Assembly: GCA_024509875.1 (NCBI GenBank)
Contig: JAMPIV010014135.1
Coordinates: 248,001-312,000, forward strand
Direction of reading: 5' to 3'
Length of the DNA: 64,000 bases
Origin: Oreohelix idahoensis
Taxonomy: Eukaryota > Mollusca > Gastropoda > Stylommatophora > Oreohelicidae
This document shows, one piece after another, positions 53,938 through 64,000 of the stretch. The number at the start of each line of letters is the position of its first letter. The stretch's first letter is position 1. A model generated the notes under the pieces. It was not told the DNA's origin. It was given only the letters and a program-made list of their open reading frames with translations, and did not search any database. The position numbers and the translations under genes are program-made.

Positions 53938-54869
53938 GTTATGTTCCCCTCTTTATATCATATCTATAATATCATTCCACAATTTTATCAATAATACATT
54001 CAAAAGGAGGATCAGCTAAGTGTGCCAACCAATTGCACCAAACCCTAATTTTTGTTTGACCATTTTCCTCCAGTGTTTTCATACTGTTCCCATATGGCTG
54101 CAATGCCACTAACCCCTTACGCATTGTTTTTCTTCCATAGAATCAGATGGGGTATACAATGTTCTTCTTGTGACCTATTAAATATTTTGTTCAAATATCC
54201 CATGTAGGTTTTCATGGGTTATATGAACGCTAATGCTCTGCAGAAAACTGCTAGTAGCTTTTGGACTGACAGTCGTAATATTTTATGGCAATATTCAAAC
54301 ATTTTTACACACTTTATTTCACTTTCCCAATAAATCTGCTTTAGGCACATTCCTACTTGGTTGTCGTAATCTCTTCCAATAGGCAATGTTGAACAACACA
54401 AAATTATGGCGCACTATCTGTGTGGCCTGTACATGCTAATAAAATATCAATAAACTTATTTATCTTACCGCAAGTAAAAAATAAAACACACAATCACAAG
54501 ATTGACTGGCGGTTAATGGTACAGTTTAGACCGCTATCGTCCAGACGGCAAAGGCATTCAACCTCAATGCTTTTCATCTGATCTCAATCTGGCTGTGGTT
54601 TTAATTTTTCTCAAATGGCGTACTATGCCGGCAGCTAGTTAATTTTATTTCCCCCTCCTAAACTACAATTAACCAATCTGAAACACGTTTAGAAAATTTA
54701 ACTGTTCCGAAGGCTATCAAGTTGAGCAGTTCAGAAGTGTGTTTGTTTGTCTGTCCCAAGTTTATTTATACAATATCTTTGTTATTAATGGGACGATTTT
54801 CAATATTGAAAGTGGTTATTAAACAGACAACTGTCCTCTATCTTCCTATATAGTTTCTTTTATATAAAG
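53938..54869. other. Unassigned
   Basis: AT-rich, no gene or repeat recognised. This would be intron if the exon at 53705 is real. Confidence 0.3.
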
Positions 54870-55797
54870 AGACTTGTTGTTCGCTGATGATGCTGCAGTC
54901 GTCACTCAAAGCCAACAGGAGCTTCAGAGCTCGATGAATCGCTTCTCTAAAGCATGCAAGGACTTTGGCCTCACAATAAGTCTAAAGAAAACGAATGTGC
55001 TGAGTCAGGATGTGGATGCTGCACCAGTTATCACTATCGATAACTATGAATTGGCAGTGGTGCACCACTTCACATACCTAGGGTCTACCATCAATGACAA
55101 ACTCTCACTGGATACAGAAATCGACAGCCGCATTGGCAAAGCTGCAGCTACCTTTGCCTGCCTCACATCGCGTGTTTGGGGAAACTCTAAACTCACAATG
55201 AAGACCAAAGCTGCGGTATATAATGCCTGCGTCACCAGCACACTCCTATATGGCAGCGAGACCTGGACGACCTATGCTAAGCAAGAAAGAAGGCTCAATA
55301 CCTTCCATTTGCGGTGTCTACGCCGCATCCTCGGCATCTCATGGAAAGATAAAGTGACAAATGTCGAGGTGTTGTCACGTGCTGGCCTTCAAAGTATGTA
55401 TACGCTTCTTAGACAGCGCAGACTTCGCTGGCTTGGCCATGTTCGCCGCATGGAAGATGGTCGCATCCCAAAAGATATCTTCTACGGGACAATTAGCAGA
55501 TGGCAAGAGAACAGTTGGGCGACCACAGCTGAGGTTCAAAGATGTGTGCAAGAGAGATATGAGGGCACTGGACATGGATCCAGCAACATGGGAGGATGAA
55601 GCTGCCGATCGCACTAAGTGGCGATGCTATTTACGGCGCCACCTCAGATTGGGCGAAGAGAGGCTCACACAAGAAGCAGAGGTGAGGAGAAAACGTCGAA
55701 AGGAGCACCAGGAAGATAAGCAGCCGAGGGCTGTCACCTCAGGGGCGCATTCCCATAGTCAGTTATGACTGAAGGGGCTATTATTATTATTATTACT
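54870..55797 (+). pseudogene. 5'-truncated non-LTR retrotransposon RT
   Basis: Begins at the catalytic motif: 'LLFADDAAVVTQSQQELQ', then 'GLTISLKKTNVLSQ', 'FTYLGSTINDKLSLDTEIDS', 'STLLYGSETWTTY', 'RCLRRILGISWKDKVTNVEV', 'RRLRWLGHVRRMEDGRIPKD'. A one-base frame change near 55490 moves the reading to 'GRPQLRFKDVCKRDMRALD', 'WEDEAADRTKWR' and a stop at 55766. An (ATT)n tail ends it near 55797. No RNase H. Closest in style to family Z but distinct. Confidence 0.88.
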
Positions 55798-56096
55798 AGT
55801 TTCTTTTAATTATTTGTCCCCGTTTTCATATGTGTAATTTTTTTGTAATTATTTGCTCCTTTCACTAAACCAAACTATTAGTAAAATAAATGTTTCTAAG
55901 GCCAGATAATTTATTATAAAGGAAATTCTTATGTTGTTATATTTAACAATATTAACGCTACAATTCAAGACATCCCTTTTATTTAAACCCTCTTTAATTA
56001 TAAAGAAATACATTATCTAAGTTTTTCCAAACACACCGATTTGGCTTGCTTCCATTTTAAACCACCTCCCCTCTCCCCTATTAAGACGTGGTACCA
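55798..56096. other. Unassigned spacer
   Basis: AT-rich, nothing recognised; its last bases TACCA (56092-56096) should be the target duplication of the LTR element if the edge is right. Confidence 0.3.
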
Positions 56097-57437
56097 TGTT
56101 GGTTCTGGTGTTAAAGTGTAAGATGTAGGTGTCTTCTCTGATTTAGGATGTTGCTGTGTATGTGGTAGTGGAACAGTTCAATGGGTTATCACACAGGCAA
56201 CATGACGTGTAGAGTCATAGAAAGGGTAACTTCGTTGTATAAGTTTCTTTCATTTATTGCACGCCACAAAACAGTCATGATACTTATGACATCAACATGG
56301 TTAACGAGTTCAGCAAGATGATATGGCACATTGAAAACAATTTCTGTAGTCAGCAATGATAGCTGTTGTATATATGCGTCATAAGACATCACAGTTCAAT
56401 AGATTCAGAAATTCATCAATCATCGAGTGCTAGTTCGTGAAGCTGTATAAATAATAATAATTTCTATAACTTCTGCAACAGTGTCAGCTACAGATCTTCA
56501 ATGTTCATAAACAATAATAAATGCTCCCATTCTGATGCTAGCAGATCAGTTGTATACAATAAGTCCGTTCACTGTCTGCACGTGAATAGCATACATGGGC
56601 TACAGGTCAGCTCGACCTTTATAATGTTCCTAAGTCTAACCATCTGACTTGGACGTGATCTCTGATATAACGAATCCTGGAACACAGACAACAGTCTTGT
56701 TGGTCTAGAGCGACCCATATATATTTAACTAGTTCAGGTATACAGATACTGGTGACTTAATCCTAGTCAAAGTACCTCTCCATTTTGCATCACACAGGCG
56801 AGCAAATAGGCGACAAAATGACGAACCTCTAGACGATAGCATAAAGTTCGATACAAGAGGAATTACCTTATTTCGGAAAATCAACCATGAACATATGCCT
56901 CCAGGCAGGCTGCATAATACTGGGAAATAGTCTAGTTAGCTAACTAACTCACTAAGACACTGTATTTCCCTCAGAGAATCACAAGACGCAGTTGCGTCTG
57001 CTCGCTTCTTAAACCATTTCTAAACTGCCCCAACTGGGCGGAACACACAGAACGAACTCCCGGTTTGACATGCGCAGAACGACAATCTCTGAGTTGCCGT
57101 TAACAATAAGACGATTCGAAGAACATTCGAGATAAAAGTCTTACACAGTCGCGCCTTTTATGGTCATGAAAAGAAGCGTTAAGAAAGGTTTCAGACATCT
57201 ACCATAGTTGACTGATACTACCAAATAAGGAGATGTGGTCACGCTTCGTTCAAGAAATTATAGACCGAACGTGTCTCTATACAAGAGAAGGCAACTCCTA
57301 ACAAATTGTAGTCTCGATAACTCGGATTATGTCCCTTTGACCATAGAAAACATAATACACACTTCAGTCAAAAAAATGATCATACATATGAAAAAATGTT
57401 TATACAAACGAAAAATAATAATGATCCGTGCGTAACA
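56097..57437 (-). mobile_element. Putative 3' LTR of the Gmr1-like element
   Basis: On the minus strand it would begin TGTTACGCACGG at 57437, right after a purine-rich tract, and end CCAACA at 56097: a TGTT...AACA inverted end pair. Length about 1.34 kb. A TATA-like 'ATATATATGGG' is on the minus strand near 56720. The matching 5' LTR is not in the window, so edges rest on end motifs only. Confidence 0.55.
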
Positions 57438-57458
57438 TTACCGCACCCTCCCTGGAAA
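57438..57458 (-). promoter_or_regulatory. Polypurine tract
   Basis: Minus strand CCAGGGAGGGTGCGGTAA directly before the LTR's TGTTACG. In LTR retroelements such a tract primes plus-strand DNA synthesis at this place. Confidence 0.45.
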
Positions 57459-58214
57459 AAAAAAAATGGGACATTTTTTTTTTTTTAAATCCTGGAGCCG
57501 GAAAAAATCTAGGCTCCTAACGCACGTATGATGCGTGGATATATATACCTAACAAATTAGCTCAACGCATGGAGCGACACTGAGATCATATCTCAGATCC
57601 TTAGAGAAAAAATTTATCTAAGTATACGCTGATATATTCCAGGGAGGTGCCACCAACACACGCCACAATGATGGCAACAACATAATGACAATCAAATTAT
57701 ACTCATACCAATATATGAAATTAAATATATTATGTGTTATCATACAATGTGTTGCAAATAGCGGTGTAATTTACTAATATACCGCACTATATTATTACAT
57801 TATATAAAGTAACAGTAATTAATAAGTAATACATGTGTTGCTCTTCGGTGACATAAAACATTCAATAGAAGAAGATGTGGACATCATCCGCTCCCAATGT
57901 AGGACAGGACTTGATATCCTCAAAGTTCCACAATGGACATAAACTCGCAGACTTCAATGATGTGCTGCGAAAATATCAATAACACAAATCTTAAAGACAA
58001 CTGGTAAATTTCTTAATACAATCCTGAAAATAATTTATTTAAATGTGGCCGAGTGATCTTTTGGCCCGTATATCACTAACTAAGCCTTCTTAGATAATTA
58101 CATGGTACAATGTTATAAATTTCCCTCAAAAAAAAAAAAGTGAGACAAAATCTACTAACATGTCATTATAACATTGGACTGTATATCAGGAAATATATAT
58201 ATATGACAGAAGAA
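57459..58214 (-). other. 3' untranslated part of the Gmr1-like element
   Basis: About 750 bp between the pol stop and the polypurine tract, AT-rich with A-runs at 57457-57467. No env-like or other third frame is evident. Confidence 0.5.
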
Positions 58215-61200
58215 TCATGTGGAATCGTGTGGACATCTGGACAGAATGTCTGCCATTACATTATCCGAACCACGGATAGCTCTAACCGAGAAATGAAATG
58301 GTTGAAGAGCTATGGCATAACGAGTGGACCTCGAGCTCTTCAAGTTTTTGCTCTGAATAGCAGTAAGCGCTTTCTGGTCGGTTTCCACAATGAAATGTGC
58401 GCCTAGAAGAAATCTTTGTAACTTCAGAATAGACCATACCATAGCCAATAACTCACGGTCTAAAACCGAGTAATTCTTTTCTGCAGCGTTTAATTTCCTA
58501 GAGATATACATCACCGGATGCAAAGTATCAGAATACTCCTGCATTAGTGCTGCCCCAATCCCTGTTGACGAGGCGTCACTTCGAAGAACAAAAGTCTTCT
58601 CAATAGTAGGTAACTTAAGAATAGGTGGAGATGAAAATAGGGCTTTAACCTGGTCCAATGAGGATTGACATTCTTTAGACCAGCGGATCAGATTAGGCGA
58701 CCCTTTCTTCAATAAAGTAGAAAGCGGTGCCATAATGGAGGACAGATTCGGAATGAATCGTCCGTAGAATTGAATCAAACCTAATAGACTCCTTACTTGT
58801 TTCTTCGTCTTAGGGACCGAAATGTTAAGTATTTTTGAAACATTGTGGTCCTCTGTCTTTAAAAGACCATGACCAACCCGATGACCTAGGAAAGAAATCT
58901 CGCTAAATCCTATAAAGGCTTTAGAGGGTTTTGCAGTCAAGTTATACTCGCGAAGAGTAGACAGTAATTCGTATAAACCCAAATAATGATCTTCCCAAGA
59001 ATCACTGAATAGACAGATATCATCTAGGTATGCTATGACATCTGTACGATATGCGAGAATTCGCCGCATCATGCGTACGAATGTAGCAGGGGCGTTCATA
59101 AGACCAAAAGGCATGAAATTCCATTGGAATAAACCCCTAGGTGTAGAAAAAGCTGTAAAAGGTTTGGCACGTTCAGTTAGCGGGACTTGCCAATAACCTT
59201 TAGACAAATCTAGTTTGGTAAAGAATCTAGAATTAGAAAGTTTATTGAGTAGCTCTTCTAATGAAGGCATAGGTTCAGCATCGAACTTCGTAACTTGGTT
59301 CAATTTGCGATAATCTACGCAAATGCGAATGTTATTATTATCCTTCTTTCGAACAATAACCATAGACGAAGAGTATGCTGAAGTGGATGGTTCAATGATT
59401 TCCAAACGTATCATTTCATCCAACTCTTTTTCGACTTGAGACTGGAAATGGATAGGTATTGGATATGGTCTGACTCTGATAGGATTGTGATCAGTTAGCA
59501 CAATGTCATGTTCTATGACATGTGTGTGTCCCGGGATGTCTGTAAGAACATCCTGAAATGTTTGCAACATCGAAGAAACTTGTCGATGTTCCTCAGCGGA
59601 AAGATTTGGAGAAACGGTCACGTTTTTCCAAGATTCCGTAGAATAAAGTGGGACCATAGAAAGAGGAAGATTGACATCAGAAAAAGTAGTTTCCTCATCC
59701 TGTATAACTGACAGAGATGAGTACTGACCATGAGTTGCTTGTGAATTGTCCGTAGCCTGGAAAATAGGCTGCAAATAGTCAGGTCTTTCATAATATTCTG
59801 TGAGCATATTTATGTGGAAAGTTTTATGCTTTCCATCAATATCGACAACATAGTCGACATCAGAAATTTTGGAGACTATTGCATATGGACCTTTCCATGC
59901 AATTAGAAGTCTGTTCTCCCTTGAAGGAAGTAGAACGAGAGCTTTGTCACCTGGACAAAGTTGTCGTAGACATCTATTCTTATTTGCAAACTGCCTTGCC
60001 TTTTCTTTAGCAAATTCTGAAGACGAAGTTGCTAGTTTGCATGCCTCGATGATCTTTTGCCTAAGAGCAATGACGTACTCATAAGAAGATTGAGTCTCAT
60101 CGCTAATATTATCGGCAGTGATTAGATCGTGAAGTAAAGACATAGGGCCGCGCGGTTGCGCGCCAAAGACAAGTTCAAAAGGGGAAAACCCCGTATGTTC
60201 ATTGGGGACCTCTCTATACGCAAAGAGAGCCGCGGGTAAGACCCTGTCCCAATCCTGAGGATGATCCTCAGTTATTTTACCAAGTAAAGTTTTCAGAGTC
60301 CTATTTAAACGTTCGACCATCCCATTAGACATTGGGTGATAGATACTGCTGAGAGACCTTTTAATGTGTAGCATAGACATTACCTGTGACATAGTGTCTG
60401 ATATAAGTTGAGTGCCATGGTCTGACAATATTTCTCCGGGAAAACCCAAGCGAGAAAATATCAGCCAAAGAGCGTCTGCGATATCAGCAGTTGAGATGCT
60501 CTTGAGAGGTATTGCCTCTGGCCAACGTGTGCACATATCGACACATGTAAGGATAAATTGATGTCCTCTAGCCGACTTAATTCTAAAAGGACCGATAATA
60601 TCTATTGCCATTTTTTGAAAAGGGCGAATAGGAATGTCAGCAGCCTGGATAGGCGCAGCATGTCGTGGTCCTTTAGATTTGACCTCCTGACATACTTTGC
60701 AAGAGCGACAGTACATTCGTATGTCCTTGCTCACAAATGGCCAAAAGAAAGCCGCAAGAACCCTCGACTTTGTACGGGAAAAACCCATATGTCCAGCACA
60801 TTGCGAGTCATGAGCATGTTGCAATATTTGCAATCTCATGCTCTTAGGCACAAGAATTTGTGAATGAGTGGACGTAGTCGAGTCTTGTACCATACGTACA
60901 AGTACGCCGTTCTTCATAGAAATCCAAGATTTCCTATTAGTGTTCTGATTAGGATCACCTTTTTTTGCTAGAATGAAGAATTTTTGTAAAGAAGGATCTT
61001 CTTCTTGCAATTTGATAAATGAGTCACGTGTAATAGTCAAGTGACTATCTTGGTCATTTACTTCATCATTATTAGTTAATGAAGTTTGAGGTGGATCCAG
61101 AGCATGTGCTCTTGTGACCACCGCATTGGTAGCTTCAATGTTTTGCTCTTCCCAAACAGCAATCTGCTGTGGGGTACATTCCCTAACTCCGTGAATACGA

Positions 61201-61274
61201 CCAATAATAAGGTCCGCAATAGGGTTTTGGAAGTAGACACGCGTGGACCTCTCCCGTGAAGAAAGGAGTAGCAA
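58215..61274 (-). CDS. pol: Gmr1-like pol: integrase, RT, RNase H
   Basis: 1,019 codons, uninterrupted. Residue order: integrase zinc-binding H155/H162 and C192-C195 ('YCRSCKVC'); integrase core D225 ('AIDIIGPF'), D285 ('LSDHGTQL'), E321 ('VERLNRTLK'), i.e. D-59-D-35-E; GPY/F-type module 460-494 ('WKGPYAIV...FHINMLTEYY'); RT 590-800 with 'FTKLDLSKGYWQVPL', 'FMPFGLMNAP' and 'AYLDDICLFS'; RNase H D900, E941, D965 and 'MADILSR' to the end. Integrase ahead of RT is the reverse of normal Ty3/gypsy order and is the hallmark of Gmr1-type elements. True translation starts upstream in the protease frame; the first about 15 residues given are out-of-frame read-through. All catalytic residues are intact. 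Confidence 0.95.
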   Translation of the reverse strand: MLLLSSRERSTRVYFQNPIADLIIGRIHGVRECTPQQIAVWEEQNIEATNAVVTRAHALDPPQTSLTNNDEVNDQDSHLTITRDSFIKLQEEDPSLQKFFILAKKGDPNQNTNRKSWISMKNGVLVRMVQDSTTSTHSQILVPKSMRLQILQHAHDSQCAGHMGFSRTKSRVLAAFFWPFVSKDIRMYCRSCKVCQEVKSKGPRHAAPIQAADIPIRPFQKMAIDIIGPFRIKSARGHQFILTCVDMCTRWPEAIPLKSISTADIADALWLIFSRLGFPGEILSDHGTQLISDTMSQVMSMLHIKRSLSSIYHPMSNGMVERLNRTLKTLLGKITEDHPQDWDRVLPAALFAYREVPNEHTGFSPFELVFGAQPRGPMSLLHDLITADNISDETQSSYEYVIALRQKIIEACKLATSSSEFAKEKARQFANKNRCLRQLCPGDKALVLLPSRENRLLIAWKGPYAIVSKISDVDYVVDIDGKHKTFHINMLTEYYERPDYLQPIFQATDNSQATHGQYSSLSVIQDEETTFSDVNLPLSMVPLYSTESWKNVTVSPNLSAEEHRQVSSMLQTFQDVLTDIPGHTHVIEHDIVLTDHNPIRVRPYPIPIHFQSQVEKELDEMIRLEIIEPSTSAYSSSMVIVRKKDNNNIRICVDYRKLNQVTKFDAEPMPSLEELLNKLSNSRFFTKLDLSKGYWQVPLTERAKPFTAFSTPRGLFQWNFMPFGLMNAPATFVRMMRRILAYRTDVIAYLDDICLFSDSWEDHYLGLYELLSTLREYNLTAKPSKAFIGFSEISFLGHRVGHGLLKTEDHNVSKILNISVPKTKKQVRSLLGLIQFYGRFIPNLSSIMAPLSTLLKKGSPNLIRWSKECQSSLDQVKALFSSPPILKLPTIEKTFVLRSDASSTGIGAALMQEYSDTLHPVMYISRKLNAAEKNYSVLDRELLAMVWSILKLQRFLLGAHFIVETDQKALTAIQSKNLKSSRSTRYAIALQPFHFSVRAIRGSDNVMADILSRCPHDST

Positions 61275-61992
61275 TGTGTATTATAGCAGTAGGATACTTT
61301 TCTAACGTGCCACCAAATGTGACACATTTGATGACTTTTCCTGTAGCACAGGATGGATCTACAAGAGATTGCCTAACGCCGACAGTAGTACATCCAGAAT
61401 CAAACAACACTGAGACTGGATTACTATTTACTAGCCCCTTATGTAATATAAGAGAACCTCTCCCATTATGAGCAACATTAGCAGGAAGAGCGGGCAAAGG
61501 ATGACCACAGCTTAGAGTACTAACGGTTTTCGGATCAAATAAAGTACTGCATTGGATACATTTATTTGCCCTACCAAAATCAAAAGATGAGCATCCGATA
61601 GCATTATGGTCTTTATCATTATTAACCTGTTTATCTGCTCCCTGAGATTCTTGTTGAACAGAGGTTGTCTGTTGATATCTTTTTCTCTTATGTTGCGATC
61701 TACCGCGACCATTATTGCCTCTGCAATTATCATTAAAGTCCCTACTGTAATTTTTATCCTGGTTTGAGTTCCAGTTTCCATAACTGTCATTACTATCTCT
61801 ATGCTGTTGAGAACCTCTATTATCTTGGTATTGAGGTCTCTGCATAAAATATTTTCCTCTATACCGATTACCTTTGTGAAAATTTCTAAAGTTAACCGGA
61901 GTAGAATAACGTGTAGTATTAGGTTGTCTCCAGTTCTGGGAAGAAGAATCACCCTGGAATTGATCACTATGGTTCTGGGCATAATTACGATT
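61215..61992 (-). CDS. pro: Gag C-terminus and aspartic protease
   Basis: Asn/Arg/Gln-rich region ('RDSNDSYGNWNSNQDKNYS', 'GNNGRGRSQHKRKRYQ'), a Cys/His cluster ('NKCIQCSTLFD...LSCGHPLP') not matching the CCHC knuckle exactly, then the retroviral-type protease motif FDSGCT at about residues 148-153 of the visible frame, counted from 61845. The frame is joined to pol by a one-base change in a run of four A near 61220: the 'DLIIGRIHGVR' end, usual after protease, is in the pol frame. This may be an indel (sequence or assembly) or a ribosomal shift. At the upstream edge the frame is displaced by one from the preceding gag segment, next to an A-rich run near 61995-62010. Confidence 0.8.
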
Positions 61993-63165
61993 ACTCTTTT
62001 TTATTGAAATTTTTTCTGGCTACCCTGAAATTTACGCATAAAATTTGGGCCATAAGGTGCTGCCGAAGCAACTGGCAGACCTTCTTTCACCTTAGAGTTA
62101 CTAATGGTTATGTGCGGATGCGCAGTAACATACTGGCTACAGTATTCTTCCATTTCTTTTATGTTTTTAGGCTTACGCTCATGAAGAAAAGATAGAAAAG
62201 CTTCATTAACAGAAGACATAACCTTATCTCTAAGTAGTAAATCCATAAGAGCTTCAAATGTATTTTCTGTCTTAGACAACTCAACCCATCGTAAAAAAGT
62301 AAGACGGATGCCTGAGATGAATTCCGAGAATTCAACTCCAGTTTCTGGTAACATGGTTTTAAATTTAAGACGATATCCGTCCTCGTTAAGTTGGTACTTC
62401 TTAACAATGCCGCCCTGACAACCTCATAGTTGTTTTTGTCAGGCACATCTACCATACTCAACAAAGTCAAAGCATCACCTCTAAGTATCTTGGACAGATG
62501 ATACACATATAATGTTTTATCTATATTATGCACATTACATGCACTTTCAAATCTATCTAGATAAAATGTTATATCATCGATTGAGGGATTAAATGCTGGT
62601 AGATTAAGCTTGAAATCCTTAGCATTAGTCTTATTTGACACCTTATTTGCATCATTAGCATTACCAGTGTTCAATAACTTTAACTTCTCTAACTCTAAAG
62701 CTAAGACTTTTTCATCATGTTCCATTTTTGCTTTTCTCTCATCAGCCTCTCTTTGTAACCTTCTTTCTTCAGCCTCAGCCTGTAACTTTCTTTCTTCAGC
62801 CTGGGCCTGTAACTTTTTTCCTTCAGCCTCTATTTCAAGTCTCTTATTTTCAGCTTATTTTCAGCTTCTTTTTCAAGTCTCTTATTTTCAGCTTCAGCCT
62901 TACGCCTCTTCTCCTGAGATTCTGCTTCTCTTTTTTGTTTTTCCATTTCCATTTGAAATCTTTTTTCTTCCACCTGCATCTGCAGTTTCTTTTGTTCTAT
63001 TTCAGCCTCTATTCTCTTTTGTTCAGTTTGTTCTTTCATTTTCTTTTCTTCCGACTTCAATGCCTTGGCATATTGAACAGTCGCAAATTCTTCTAATTTA
63101 TCACCTGTCTTCCCAAGGGCTTTACCCTGCTCAATAAAGTACTCAAATGTAGACATGATGTCCAA
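61993..63165 (-). pseudogene. gag: gag of the Gmr1-like element, frame-broken
   Basis: N-terminal Glu/Lys/Gln coiled coil from 63165 ('EYFIEQGKALGKTGDKLEEF', then a long heptad-like EKR-rich helix) continuing in another frame to about 62700 after a break at a small duplication near 62845-62870. Next the capsid-like part 'NLPAFNPSIDDITFYLDRFE', 'YHLSKILRGDALTLLSMV', then a one-base break near 62396 leading to 'GVEFSEFISGIRLTFLRWVE', 'FLSFLHERKPKNIKEMEEY'. The helix/capsid order fits arthropod/mollusc-type gypsy Gag. Two breaks make this copy probably unable to make full Gag unless they are assembly errors. Confidence 0.8.
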
Positions 63166-64000
63166 AATGTGAGTACAGAACCTGAAATAATTAATTATCT
63201 TATTTCAATGTTAAATAGCAACAAGACTTAATAAAGTGCTTGTATAATCTCTATGTTGAACCCAATCTCTGTGGGAAACAGGAGTTGACACCAACTTGTA
63301 TTATCAAATGTATAATAATATCACAAGTCACCTCTTAATTAACAGTGCACTACCCAAATCAGTGCATAATCAGCAGGGATTTATCATAACTGCACTACAA
63401 TAGTGCATAAGCAAAAAACACCAGTTTGTTATGATAAGTACACTATAGACCAATAGTGCAGGAGCATATATCAACAATAGTGAAAGCTAACTATGCAAGA
63501 ACTATGTAAACAATAACAAGACAATGTAAACAATAACAAAGGTCCTCAACAATGTAAACAATAACAAAGATCAAAGTCAATGTAAACAACAACAAAGATC
63601 AGAGTCAATGTAAACAACAACAAAGATCAGAGTCAATGTAAACAATAACAAAGATCAGAGTCAATGTAAACAATCAACAAAGATCAAACAATACGAAAAC
63701 ATTCGCATAAGTCAAATACACAAACAGCAAAACTAAAAAGAAATATGCGAAGATATGACTAACAAATGACGCTACAGTGTATACACAAAAATATACGTAA
63801 AGAACTGAATAATAGCAAAGGGGAGACCTACAATACAAACAATCGAAATCGAAACTAAAAACACAAAGAAAGAGAGAGAAGAAAAAAGAAAAAAAATATA
63901 TATATACAAGAAACAAAAATAAAGCACAACTCGTCACAACTAAACAGATATAGCAACGATTGTCGCTAGCAAATTTCACTGTAGGAAATTCGCACAGTCC
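63166..64000 (-). other. 5' leader of the Gmr1-like element
   Basis: At least 835 bp upstream of gag without a coding frame, containing a 28-bp tandem array at 63504-63690. No primer-binding site or LTR end is visible, so the 5' LTR must start beyond 64000, or this element is 5' truncated. Confidence 0.5.
63504..63690. repeat. 28-bp tandem repeat in the retroelement leader
   Basis: About six units of 'caatgtaaacaataacaaag' plus 'atcagagt', with slight length changes at the left (63504-63560). It falls in the transcribed leader of the element. Confidence 0.85.

Noticed and set aside
56097..57437. Same LTR family as 5513, 17742 and 27553
   Set aside because: All have TGT...ACA ends, which is general for LTRs; lengths and bodies do not match by eye.

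Overview
This is a eukaryotic, AT-rich, repeat-dominated animal sequence: nearly everything recognisable is a transposable element or a tandem repeat. There is no operon structure, and only three stretches look like exons of host genes. The mix of elements (a gypsy-group LTR element with integrase ahead of reverse transcriptase, many 5'-truncated non-LTR elements, several tRNA-derived SINEs, long solo LTRs, Tc1/mariner-type, pogo/Tigger-type and hAT-like DNA transposon remains) fits a marine invertebrate, most likely a mollusc. That placement is inference from repeat content, not from a diagnostic gene. Labels used below: SINE-1, SINE-3, SINE-4 and SINE-A are four tRNA-headed short repeats; R1, C, D and E are dispersed repeats of unknown class; 'family Z' is a non-LTR family whose 3' end recurs many times.

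Layout. 1-4.1 kb: dispersed repeats in unassigned DNA. 4.1-7.9 kb: a 40-bp minisatellite split by a 2,081-bp solo LTR (5513-7593) with a CTATC target duplication. 8.1-11.5 kb: SINE-1, a decayed reverse transcriptase (RT) with a second 40-bp minisatellite grown inside it, and a minus-strand RT relic split by a plus-strand non-LTR insertion with a 13-bp target duplication. 12.3-17.3 kb: family Z fragments, a MITE with perfect 17-bp inverted repeats, a SINE-3 inside R1, and a possible minus-strand host exon (14604-14752). 17.7-20.2 kb: a 2.45-kb solo LTR. 20.4-25.4 kb: SINEs, one inserted into another repeat. 25.5-32.1 kb: a nearly full-length minus-strand non-LTR element (endonuclease, RT, RNase H) cut in its RT domain by a second copy of the 2.4-kb solo LTR. 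32-40 kb: dispersed repeats. 40-42 kb: a DDE transposase pseudogene inside a SINE. 42.7-49 kb: RT relics, including an inverted 'twin-primed' insertion and an RT relic split by a 375-bp Tigger-like MITE. 51.1-51.8 kb: a probable first exon of a minus-strand host gene with a TCTCGCGAGA promoter motif upstream. 52.2-55.8 kb: SINE, microsatellite, RT relics and a possible plus-strand exon. 56.1-64 kb: a Gmr1-like Ty3/gypsy element on the minus strand, with 3' LTR, a fully open 1,019-codon integrase-RT-RNase H frame, protease and a frame-broken gag; its 5' LTR should lie beyond the right edge.

The elements form a readable insertion chronology, since many sit inside others with intact target-site duplications. 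The youngest-looking coding sequence is the Gmr1-like pol. No novel cellular system is visible. The strongest leads are the IN-before-RT element, the vertebrate-like Tigger MITE, the solo-LTR family and the candidate host promoter and exon near 51.5 kb.
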